Source: Hoplostethus atlanticus (taxonomy: Eukaryota; Chordata; Actinopteri; Trachichthyiformes; Trachichthyidae). Taken from it: a stretch of 64,000 nt of DNA. Below, piece after piece: positions 9,531 through 20,813 of this stretch. Positions within the stretch are counted from its first letter, which is position 1, and every line of letters starts with the position of its first letter. The notes beneath the pieces are model-generated. The model made no database searches, was not told where the DNA came from, and worked only from the letters and a program-made list of their open reading frames with translations. The stretch lies in NCBI GenBank assembly GCA_034670405.1, contig JAXDDX010000048.1, positions 2,574,501 through 2,638,500 of the forward strand. The letters are read 5' to 3'. Both the position numbers and the translations under genes were made by a program.

Positions 9531-12500
9531 TTGACATTACGTGATATTTTGAGAGATATTTTCATAATTCCTCATTTATCTCATACTGAAAATATTTAAT
9601 ATCTTTTATATCTTCATATCACACATATTTTTCATTGTTTTTTTCTTTGCCTCAGTATGTTTTACTGCTATTATTTTGCACCCTCATCATGCTGTAACTC
9701 ATGTTTTCTATGCTTTCATTCATACACCAACAATTATGTAAATACTAATCCACAACTCTTTAATATAAGTAAATGTCCGTTTTGCTACTCTCACTGATTG
9801 ATATAAAACAACTTAGCAGCAAAGATGGAGACAAAACGAGGTACTGGAGAATGACCAATTTAAAGTGAATTAATCCAATATTTCAGAATATTTTTTCATT
9901 ATTGGCATTGTCAGTACTTTACCACATATACTAATGGAGTGACCTAAAAGTAATGAACTTTTAATTTGTTCCCTGTATAAGCGTGAAGTGTATCACCTAG
10001 GGGCTGATACCGTCCACCATCCTAGCCCCTATAGGCTTGAGCTGAATTACGGCTTCCGCAGTGGGCTACCTGTAACTTTGACCTTTAGAGGTGCTTAGAA
10101 ACCAATCTGGTAATGAAGAGCAAAAAAGCCCCTCGTTCCTCTGGACTTAAGGTCAGAGCAGATGGTGTTAGGAGTAGAGTTAATACGCGGACCAACCGAG
10201 CAGCTGTCGGTTTCACTCGCTACTGCGTGTCACTCACAGGCGCAGTGGTGAAACGGCGCTAGACTCTCTTGAAAGATGATTATCTTACTGTTCATTTTAC
10301 TTGTGAAAGTTTTAACTTCATGGAGTGATGCCCCGAGTACAGATCTTGATTTTGACACTGACAGCATCACTGGATTGGTGGAATGTGTGAGATGATTACA
10401 ATACTGAAGCACATAATCAATACAGACGTATAGTTCCAGGATATTACTGCTAGTAGTACTACAACTACTACTACTACTACTACGCATCTCCAGCATTCAA
10501 GCAAACAGCCGCTATCTGTTTATATCTGCCATATAACACCTATCTACCTCGTCTCCCCCGTTGCATCCACTTTTAACACCCCCACTTCCTCTCACATCCG
10601 TGCTCTGCTGTCACTTCCTCATCACGAGCTCCCATGAGTCTCTCGCATCCCTCCCGACACCTCGAGGCCTGCCGTCAACTTGATGAAATCGTGGGGAAGT
10701 TGCCTAATTCTTCCTCGCTTCATCTGAGTGCCGGTAAATCCAACCTCGGTCAACTAGTATTTGCAAATATCTTATATTCTTTATAAGCCTAGAAAGGGGT
10801 CCGAGGCCCTCCGAGTTAAAAGCCTCTTACACCGGTTATCTGAAAGGTTAAAGCCAATGCTCGAATGACAAGAGCGTCTTGAGCCCTAGTTGGTTTTTAA
10901 GACATTCAATCCATTCTGAAGAGCACCTGTCGATCGCTCTTTGCCGTGGACATGTTTGGTACTACTTTTTTTACTTTATATCCTGTGTTCTAGCCTGCAG
11001 CACGACAGGAAAGAAGTTTACTTTTTTCTGTGATGGACGATTGTTCTGGACTAAACAAAATGCTGAGTTCAATGCTATTTTTGACTCCCACTACCTCCTT
11101 ATCTCAGCTTACTGGTTCATTCATCATTTATTACTCATCATGAATTGTCTTGTCTGTTCTCTCTCCCCTTGTCAAAGGGATCCCACCGCGCACTGAAACC
11201 CCCGTGAATCCGAGCACCGCGGATAAGGGCAGCCTGAGAGAGACGAGTGAGTCAGGGTCTCCTGGTCTTTACCCCTCCACCCAAACCCGATCATCGCCCA
11301 CCCCCCCCACCCGACCCCCCCCCCGACGCACATTCCAGTGTGCTGATATCACCACCACCACGTCACAAACCACATCATACATCATGGTTACGGCTGGCAC
11401 CGGGCGGTACCAGCCTCGCAACCCCAACAATAACACTGAGCAGAGCCAGCGACTCGTCTCCATTAGCAGGTAGAGGGGGCGTCGGGATCAAAAGCTGTCC
11501 AGAAACCTAATCACCTCAGGAGGAGGGGGTGGGGGGGTCAGCTTAGGAAAGACATATCAGTGCTCCCTCTAATGGGAGGAGGGGGAGTGGATAAACATGT
11601 AGTGCTCTCTCATTGTTTGGTATTTTCTCTAATAAGTGAGCATCTCATATCCAGGACATCAGATTTAAGACCTTTTAAGAGTTTTTCAAGGCTACCTAAA
11701 TAAATTGTATTTAAGACCAATTTAACAACTAAAATAAAGCAAAACCCCTACTAACCCTGTTCTGAACAAAGAAACTTAAAAAATATCTAATAAGCCTTAA
11801 ATTTAGATTATTTATACCTGATCATTTAGATAATTCATATAATCTACTCTGATATAAAATGCCCTATAAGACTCTAAAAATAGAGTTTTTTACCTCCTTG
11901 TGCAAAGGGCCTGGAGAGAATAATAATAAAAAAAAATTGCCCCCCAGTGAAAAGGCAACAGAAAGTCACGCTGCAGGGCAGGGGGAAGCAGCAACGCTAT
12001 GAATCACAGGAAAAAAGGAAAAGCCCCCCCTGGCAAACACGCAAGCTGCGCTCGCAGGAATTTTATTGAATCACCGAGAGAGACTGGCAGCTCTGCCTGG
12101 GCTCAGCTTTGTGCTCTAACGGCGGCACAGCAGGTGGTTGCCTTTATACAAAAAGAAAAGGAAAAAAAAGCACTGAACTAGTCACAGTTGTTGTACACTG
12201 ATACGTAAACTCTTAAAAAGGGTCATATCTAACACATCTGCGAGTCTAGTTCGGGACAAATAAATGAGATGTGTCTTGTTGTTAACATGTGCAACATGTG
12301 CTCGTTACATCAAGACAAAGAAATAGTGCCTATAATTAAAATGCCCCCCCCCCCCCCCCTTCAAATGACAGCTAGTTGGCCTGCTCTTTGACCCCCCCTA
12401 AATCCACTGGTCTTTCTAGTGGATTTTTTTGGAACTTTTCCTTTAAACAGATCATTCCCTTTTACCCTGCATTTGATCCTCAACTAAGTTTTTCCTTAAA

Positions 12501-13129
12501 AAGTAGATTGTTAAGTCTTTTTCAACTTTTCTGAGTCGCCTGCTTCCCCTTACCCTCATTCGAACAAATCCTCACCAAATGAGTCACAGTTGTATACTGA
12601 GGATGATCAGGTTTTTTAGGTTTTTTTTGGTTTGTCCTGAATACAGTCGACTCACTGGGCAACTATTTTGGGGGCCGTGTCATTCTGAGTCACCAGCTGT
12701 TTTTTTTTTTAAATAGACAAACACACCCAACAATATTTGGCTTGTTTTTTTTCTTTTCTTCTGTAGGAGCTCAAAGTGCCAGGTCTTAATACCCGTCGCT
12801 CCCTCCCATTCAACACCGAGACAAAAAGCGGTGCAGCCGGACCCTCAGCCCGTCGCCATGGTGATCTCTAACAATGTGAGCCGGCCCTTGCCATCCTCCA
12901 TTTAAACGAGGTTCAGATGCTTCCCACAAGTGAAGGTCGCGGGAAAATGGGTCAACGGTGCTTCGTTAGGTGGGGTCGCCCGCCTCCCCCCAATACCCCC
13001 GTCACCCCTTCACCTCCCCACCACCCAGCCACACCCCGACAGTGATGCTTCCTCAGCTGTAGTTTCATCTTAGATCCTGCTAACTTAGTTCTTCATGTAT
13101 GAATAAAGGTATCCAATGTAACAGCATGT

Positions 13130-13230
13130 ATCCCAGTATCACTCAACATAGTGTATGCTAAAGTTTTGAGCCTACTATCACTAAACACGGTGTATGCACT
13201 CAACTAACCCTAACCCTAACCCTAGCCAAT
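13130..13230. repeat. 45-bp repeat fragments followed by short interstitial telomere-like array
   Basis: Two decayed units of the 45-bp repeat (cactcaacatagtgtatgct core) are followed at about 13204-13226 by roughly three and a half CCCTAA units. Confidence 0.65.
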
Positions 13231-14039
13231 TATAGGAATGTAGTGGGGATGTATCGATTATAGATCGATTATAAACTGCACATCATGACCCAAAAAAGCT
13301 TATTGACCCTATAATGAATAAAATACATGACAAACAAATTGCTCAAAATACTTTTCAAAGTAAAGGTTTTCATACATCGCAACCTGTTGACACTCTTGCA
13401 TACTGGAGTGTATATTGCAAACGCATCTGAGAGAGTCAAACTATCATTTGCTATTATACTATCAATATATACACAGTAGGGCTGCTGCCAGCTGGCATTA
13501 ATGCCCTGTTACACACACACACACACACTCATTTCCACATTGCACCTTACTTAGCCGTACACAGGCACACATGTACAAGGATGTAGTGGTAAACAACCAC
13601 AAATCTAACCAGAAGTCAATTACACTTTCAGAAAAGTGTGAATTTATGCCCCCCCCCCTTAAAACTCACTATCCTCCTGTAACTTTAATACTAGTTACTC
13701 TGATGCATGCTATGAATTTCTCATGCCAGCTTTAAAAAGTGTGTCCATTCCGTTCCCCCACTACATCCCCTGCACTTGTAGAAGAAAAGTTGAGCAGCCC
13801 TACCCAGCCTGAGCATCATCACGGCGACCAATGCAGTCCTCGGGTGCTCGGAACAAACTCTTCCAAACTCCATGGCAAAGTGGGCTGCTGAGATTTCACA
13901 GTCAGTGTAGCCTGATGCCGTCGGCCAGCAGGTTCCCCATCCAGCATAGTGCGGTCAAGCCCATCCGATCTGTCGTTCTTCAGGTCCAAGCTAAGCTGCA
14001 AGTGAGCGGCAGCACCTCCATGCCTAGGCACCAAGTACA

Positions 14040-14093
14040 GTGTGTGTGTGTGGGTGTGTGTGTGTGTGAGTGAGTGTGTGTGTGTTTGAGTGT
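14040..14093. repeat. (TG)n microsatellite, imperfect
   Basis: TG run with G and A interruptions. Confidence 0.9.
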
Positions 14094-14871
14094 AGGAGTC
14101 CTCTGGGGACCAAGCTGGGCTAGAGAGTAAAGCAGAGTAATCACCCCAGCAAAGAGCGAAGGGAGGAAAACACGGGGCAGATTTACTGGCTTGGACTCGT
14201 GGCATCAATTCACTGAACCCTAAGCTGTAGCAAAATAAAAGCCCCTAATGTCCTTTTCAGTGAACAGTGAAATAAATAAATGTAATCAATTTCCCATTTT
14301 TTCCCCATTTTTCCCAAAATCCCAGTTTTATTCAATTACTGAAACAAGTTTTTCATGTTTCAAAAGTGTAACAACTGAATTGACAAGTAGTAATAGTCTA
14401 AATAATATAATAATAGACAACATCTGAAAAAGGGATGAATATGGAGGTCTTTGGTGATCATTGGAAACGGCTTGACGACTTGAACATTTTTCTTCCTTCC
14501 TGTTAATGTAAGAAAATCCAATAATGTTTTTGTGGCCATCCCATAACGTGGCTCTGGGAGCAGAACTGGGTTCCGCTCCAGGATTGTCATGTGTGCACTA
14601 GGGGCTGGGATCAATGGTTTGTTGCCACGCCCCCCTACCCCAACTCCCACATCTACTCCAACCGCCCCCCTTTGGGAGCAAGGGGGGGCGATGGGGTTAT
14701 CCCGCCGTTTTTCAACACCTAGTTGCCTGGCGGAACTGGCAGCTGGGACGGGGCCTTATCCCACCACCCCCGCACCCCCATCCCAAGCCTGGAGCCCCGC
14801 GTCAGGCTTAACTCCAACCTGCCGCAATCGGAACGACCAAAGTTTAATTAAACACTCGGCGAGGGGGCAGC

Positions 14872-14876
<5 letters not shown>

Positions 14877-14920
<44 letters not shown>

Positions 14921-14933
14921 GGGAGAGAGAGAG
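14877..14933. repeat. (GA)n microsatellite
   Basis: GA run with occasional GGGA interruptions, about 57 bases. Confidence 0.93.
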
Positions 14934-15944
14934 CTCCCTCGGCTTCACGCCGATCAAACCTGTCTGGCTGGGCAGAGCCACACATTCCTCAGTGACTAGC
15001 TGCTGCTTTCATTAAAGCTGCCAGACAATAGGGAAACAGACAGAGGGGCTAACATGGAGTCTCAGCCGGGTCGGAAACACAAAGACGAGGCTTCAAGATG
15101 CTGGGAGTTTGTCTGATTGTCTGTCAGCGAATGTATAGGAAGGGGTTTTCTTCAGAGAAGAGCTTCTAGGATCAGTCATCTTCTTATTTGACTATATGAG
15201 GTCGTTTTATAAAGATATGTGGCATATATTGGCATTTATTCTCTTAAAACACATTTTTATAGACTTTTTTGGTTACATCTCAATTCATATCCCTCTATCT
15301 TGTGCTGTCTTCTTGTTAAAGCACTTTGTCAACTCTGCTTTAAAAAGTGCTTTACAAATAAAGTAATCCCTTTACCTTACTTTGAGGATTTCATTACCTG
15401 AAATCATCAATATAATAAATACAATTAAATAATCATAATGGTATTCATTTATGTTTTGTTCACTTAATAAAACTCTAATTTAATATATGGTACATCAGTC
15501 TGACAGTACATGAACTCTATATCACAATTTAAAAGGTAGGTTTAGTGTGGTTAACCCTCCACCACGTCCCTGTTTGTATCTTCCTTGGCTTTGTATTGGC
15601 CCCAGACCAACATTAGTGTACAGTTTATGGAGGTGAAAACTGTGTGGGCAGAGGAGATTTATGATGGGGAACCTCACACAGACAACACACCGCCATTCAT
15701 AACTGTTCACCTCTAGGGTAAGGGTTAGACAGGAATTTCGAAAGAAAAAAATTTAAACGCACACGACACCCAAATTTCAACAAACAATTTCAAAGTTTCA
15801 ACAAATCTTTGAAGGTGGGGGGTAATTTCATTTGTTTACAAACCAAATCAACCTATTTAATTGTTGTTTTTTTCCAGTGTGTATCACTGCAAGAAATATC
15901 CAGTATATAAAAAAATATCCAAAAAGATATCCAGTATAACAGCA

Positions 15945-16200
15945 TGTACCCAAATATCACTTAACATAGTGTATGCTAAAGTGTTAGCATGGAGTCTACT
16001 ATCCCTCAACATAGTGTATGCTAAAGAGTTAGCATGTAGCCCAATATCACTCAATGTTAAAGTGTTATCACAGAGCCAATGATCCACCGGGGACATGAGG
16101 ATGACTTTGGTGTCTTTGAACTCATCACTTAAGACTTGACCAACAGGACAACTTAGCAGGACATCTCCCAAAAGCTCGGCATAGTCCTTTAAGAGCAATG
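15945..16200 (+). repeat. 45-bp repeat block with its conserved flank
   Basis: About three units of the 45-bp repeat (aacatagtgtatgctaaagt core) are followed by a flank containing 'gatccaccggggac', 'gatgactttggtgtct' and 'actcatcactta'. The same flank follows the repeat in the right arm of the foldback at 5043-5146, so unit and flank belong to one dispersed element. Confidence 0.7.
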
Positions 16201-16515
16201 GGACTCATCCAGGTCACAGACAAAGCATCATAGGGGGTCGTCATCTGATAATATAAAAAAAATACTACCCAGATTAGCATTAACAAGACAACCAATCTCT
16301 CCCTCCAAATTGGTATTTGCAGTTTACCAGTAATACCATACGGACTAATGAGCTAGGAGAGGCTTTGGTGAGGGATCTGCTTTAAGCTAAGTGAGCTGTG
16401 GGCAAACAAACATGCCTAAAACATGATGTAACATGATTCACTTCACACCTGCAGATTACAGCTTTAACAGGAAGCCTACACTACCTCCTCCTTTATAGCA
16501 GCACTGTATGGAAAT

Positions 16516-16566
16516 TGACTTTTGCTGTGAAGCATTTAGCCGATGCTTTTATTCAGAGTGACTTAC
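16516..16566. repeat. L2-type LINE 3' tail fragment
   Basis: Matches the teleost tail 'gcttttatccaaagcgactt' seen complete at 37720-37760, with a few changes. Confidence 0.5.
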
Positions 16567-17720
16567 AATGAGTGCAACAGGAAGATCAACTTAAATTTGT
16601 AGATCACCAACATCACAAGCAGAAAATAAAAGTCTGAGACTCAGTGTTCTGGCTACAAAGAGGAAAAGGAAGAGGAGGAAGATGCAGTATGGGAGAGGGG
16701 GATGAGAAGGAGTAGAGGGAGAAAATCAGTGTTTCTTGAAAAGGTTTAAAAACAGAGGACCTAACTGTATATGCAGACCAAGCATGACCACCTATCAAAA
16801 GTCGGCTCTTGTGTGCGTTTCACTGGGTGTGTTCCGGGGTCAAGCATCCAAGCAAATTCCCAGTTTGTTTAACATTGTTCATGGAGACCTATTTTCTTAT
16901 TTCATAATTTTCTTCATTTAATTTTGCCCAAATATAAATCCATAAACATATGTCCAGATAACATAAAATGGAAATTATACTTTGCTTTAGCAAGCTAGCT
17001 AGCTAAGTGGCTACAGATATTTGGATGTGAGGGGTTAGGCAGGGTAGCTAGCTAATGTTGTTTAGCCTACCAGAGCTAAATTTAGCAGCTAAAATATTTT
17101 AGGCTACTTCGGCTAACGTTACAACCATCTGTGACACTTTCCTAAATGTATTATTTGTCAAGATCTTTATTCAAAAGTGGAAACAGGAATCATTTAATAA
17201 CGGGATCTAAGAAACCAGTTCAAATGGGAACTCAAAAATCCCAATTTCCACCTCCGGCCATACAAAACACTTTCAGAGTAAAACACTGCTGGTGCTATTT
17301 TACAAGCGGTAGGAAGAGCAGCAGTGGGCTGGTAATAGGTGGCCCATGCTAATTCTGCCATAGAATGGTAATTGAGGTTTATGACGGTCCATCATCGCCC
17401 ACTGAGCCTGCACCTATTAACACCTAAACCACAACTGCCTCAGAGGAAAAAGTCGGAATGACAAATAATAATGATAAACTTCATTCATGTGGCTTTTTTT
17501 AAAGCAATCGGTTAGCAATCAGGCGTTTGCAAGAATAAAAGAGGCAAAACCGACTTATAAACGCTGGGTTTTGGTGTAAGAGCATGATGGCCTCTATAGG
17601 AAAAGTCCCACAGCTAATGTTTCCCACCTTCCTCAGGGAGGCGAGGGATGGGGCCGTTTCGTAATTTACGAGGCTCCTTATAAAGTTCCAGACAGGAGAT
17701 TTGCTGTGGATACTCCATCT

Positions 17721-17723
<3 letters not shown>

Positions 17724-17764
<41 letters not shown>
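17724..17764. repeat. (CA)n microsatellite
   Basis: Perfect CA run of about 40 bases, not close to any recognised exon. Confidence 0.95.
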
Positions 17765-17765
<1 letters not shown>

Positions 17766-19315
17766 CACATTCACAGAGAGCCTCCCTCCCACAACTTAAC
17801 ATCCATTCCTGTCTGACCCTAAACAACAATGGCATCTCAAAGGGGTCCAATTGCCTTGTGACCCCTAACTTCACCCCCCAACCTCCCTCACCTCCCTCCC
17901 CTCACCTCACCTCACCCCCACCATCCCCTACTCTGTCAACAAAGAATGCTGCTCGAACTAAGCCTGTGAGTCATTCAAACTCCATTTAACAACCGATCCG
18001 CCATTACTTTTGTCTCGCCTGCATTTGCACCCACAACTGTTGAAAATTGGAGTGGGTTTTTTTCCCCCTGATCTCTGAACCGGCATGAAACTATGACCTC
18101 CAGCCATCATGAGGCAAACAACCACAAAAATGTACAAAAAAAACTATTTACATTTTTGGTGTTTTGCCTCCCCTTAAAACATCCCATCTTCATATAACCT
18201 ACATCAGTTTGATACTTATTATGATGGACACTATGAATTCACCTCATGTAGATTCATATCAGCCCAAAAATGTGGGGAAAATGGCTTCATTACATCCCGA
18301 CAAGGTTCAATAACAGCAAACAACTAGAGGTGATACGAGGCCTCCTCCAAGGGGAACTGGTTAGGATCCTGGGGTCCCAGTGAGAAGATTCTGGGATATT
18401 CGAGCATCTTATGTAGGCAATGGTGCAACATATATCATCAAATCCAAGAGGTTTCTCATTGAAGGAGAAATGGGTTAGCCTGGCAGCGGTTTGCTAAAAC
18501 AAATCCGTTGCGACTTGACTAATTACTCTGGCTGACCCAATCAAATGGGATTTACGGGCTAACGACAGCTTTTTTCCGCTAACTGTTTGTATAGGGGTCG
18601 CTGCTCTTCGTTATTGAGACGTCACCGTCACACTGGCCTGGAATCTGTCATTTTTGGCTCCGATATATCGGGAGGATGTACGGCTAAATCTAAGCTCAAC
18701 ACGTCAACGTGACCTCAACCGCTAATGATATTTTCTCTGTATGGTATAAAGAGATTGTCAGGCCTCAATCTGTTGTCCCGTCCACTGGCCTCCTGTCTGG
18801 GGTAATCTTGATGAGGGGCTAATAAGCCAGAGAGACAGCGGTCCCCCCAGTGGGGCCCCACAACCCTCCAAAACATCCCCCAGTTAACCCTTTATCCCCC
18901 CCGACCCTGGCCTGAAGGATGCCTGCTCAAATGCTCAAGTAATGAAAGGGATTGAGAGAAGCTGAGGGGATTGGAGCAAACTTCCTCCAGGAATATTTCA
19001 AAGGTAATTCTGATGGCAAAATATTGCATTCCTTTTTTTACTTTTTTCAGATTGCATCTGTCTGCAGGCTTAGCTATGACATTACTGGGAATTCACTGAG
19101 GGGGTCTGCAGACAGACGAGACAGACGTGTTTTTCTGTTTTGGTCAAGCAATGTTATATGAGTATTATAGACCAGTGGCTCTGCAGTTAGTTTAAACATT
19201 ATGCACCAGTCTAAAGGCAACGCTACATGGACAACATCTTGAGATCATGGAGATGAGAAATTGCATTTTAAATATTAGGCATTTAGCTTAAGGTGTCCCT
19301 GTCAAGGATACTTTG

Positions 19316-19510
19316 ACACTGTGCAAAAATCTTATGTACATGTAAAAACATTCCATAGATGCTTTAAAAAAAAAAGTTTCTAAATATCAAAATATATATT
19401 ATAAAGATCAGTAATGTAAAACACTAATGCAGAAAACAAAAAAAGTAAACATCTAAGACCAAATTTATATTAAAAAACTAGGGTGCCTAAGACTTTTGTA
19501 CAGTATGAAA
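19316..19510. mobile_element. MITE with TGTGCAAAA-type termini, copy 1
   Basis: Begins 'actgtgcaaaaatctta' and ends 'aagacttttgtacagt', forming terminal inverted repeats. It is an inverted partner of 19928-20150. No coding. Confidence 0.65.
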
Positions 19511-19927
19511 TATAAAGGTGGGTAAACTATAAATCCAAACAACCCAAACAAACAACTATAAATCCAAAATTAGATCAAGTATTTTTGGAAAAAGCATTAA
19601 TTTGTGCTTTTGGCCACTTAGCACCCCAACTGTTCTCTATTTTTAACACTAATTATAACCAACTTTTATTTTGTTATCCACATTGAGTTTGCTTAATTTA
19701 TCAAACTCGTCATTAGGTTTAATGTGGTTAAAGGGGAATTCCAGCCAAATTGACTTTTAGGTTGTTATCCTTTGCAAAATGACAGGAGCCTTGTGAATGA
19801 TGAAAAGTTTGTGAAAGTTTTGAGTTATAAGCTCTCAAGATCACAGGAGATGCAATCCGATGACATGCTCACATTGCATTGGCCAAGATAGTTGAAAATC
19901 AATTCATGGACAGTTACTTTGTACCTA

Positions 19928-20150
19928 CAGTATTGTGCAACAGTCTTAGGCACCCTAGATTTTTTAATATAAATTTGGTCTTAGATGTTTTTTGGTTCCT
20001 TGCATTAGTGTTTTACATTACTGCTCTTATATAATAATTGTAATTTTCTGGGCTATTTAGAAACTTTTCATTTCATTATTTTTGAAAGCATCTTCACTTT
20101 ATAGAATGTTTTTACATGTGCATAAGACTTTTGCACAGTACTGTATGTTA
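19928..20150. mobile_element. MITE with TGTGCAAAA-type termini, copy 2 (opposite orientation)
   Basis: Begins 'cagtattgtgcaacagtctt' and ends 'ataagacttttgcacagt'. Its body ('ctagattttttaatataa', 'attagtgttttacattac') is the reverse complement of copy 1. Confidence 0.65.
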
Positions 20151-20813
20151 AACATCAAGAATCCTGAAAAAATAATGTAGATGCTTAGTATAAGCATAGA
20201 GTAGTTCCATCCATAACATTTTTTTTTCAACCATTTGAATGCAATTTGGTCATTGGATAGCATTTCCCTTTAACTGGAGAGATAACTGAACATTCTTCAA
20301 ACAACTGAAAATAAATAAGTTTAGCAAAATGTTTCCACCGTATATTTGGGTACTTCATACCCAATTATTCACCTGATTCTACTCACTTACTTGACTTAAC
20401 TAATGCAAGAGGAGGTTCATCTGCACTAATTCCCTTTAAAAAAAAAAAGTTTTACTACATACACAATTTCCTCTTAAAGACACATGAAAATGGTAAATGT
20501 AGATCCTTTATTCAGTTAACAAAAGGCAATTTTTTAAAATTAAATAATGATTGTATGGTAAAAACTCTGAATTTCAAGCAGGACTGTAATGAAACCCTTC
20601 AATCCTATATAAAACCCACACATATAAACCCCCTGATAGTCCCTTTCCGTAAACAAATATAATGTATAAATAATATTTTACAATTAACAATAAGGGCACT
20701 ATATACTCACTATTGAGTACTACAGATAACACAATTATTATTATGTGAATTATAGGAATATTGAAGTGATTTCAACAGATTTCTGACAGCAGGATCCTCT
20801 CATCTATGACCCA

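Larger units (their letters stand above)
9061..20813. other. Gene-poor stretch: probable crb2 first intron and upstream DNA
   Basis: No coding exon was recognised in this 11.7 kb on either strand. It should hold the crb2 signal-peptide exon and promoter, but no convincing ATG plus hydrophobic leader with a phase-1 donor was found. It contains MITE copies (9108-9530, 13130-13200, 15945-16200, 19316-20150), poly-C and poly-G runs, GA, TG and CA microsatellites, and a L2 3'-tail at 16516-16566. The remainder looks unique and non-coding. Confidence 0.5.

Noticed and set aside
11269..11463. Minus-strand METSRWLCSVLLLGL, looks like a signal peptide and could be crb2 exon 1
   Set aside because: No donor in the phase (1) needed to join the exon at 9060; the best GT gives phase 2.
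13819..14208. 129-codon minus-strand frame with His/Thr repeats
   Set aside because: Runs through a TG microsatellite; no splice or family support.
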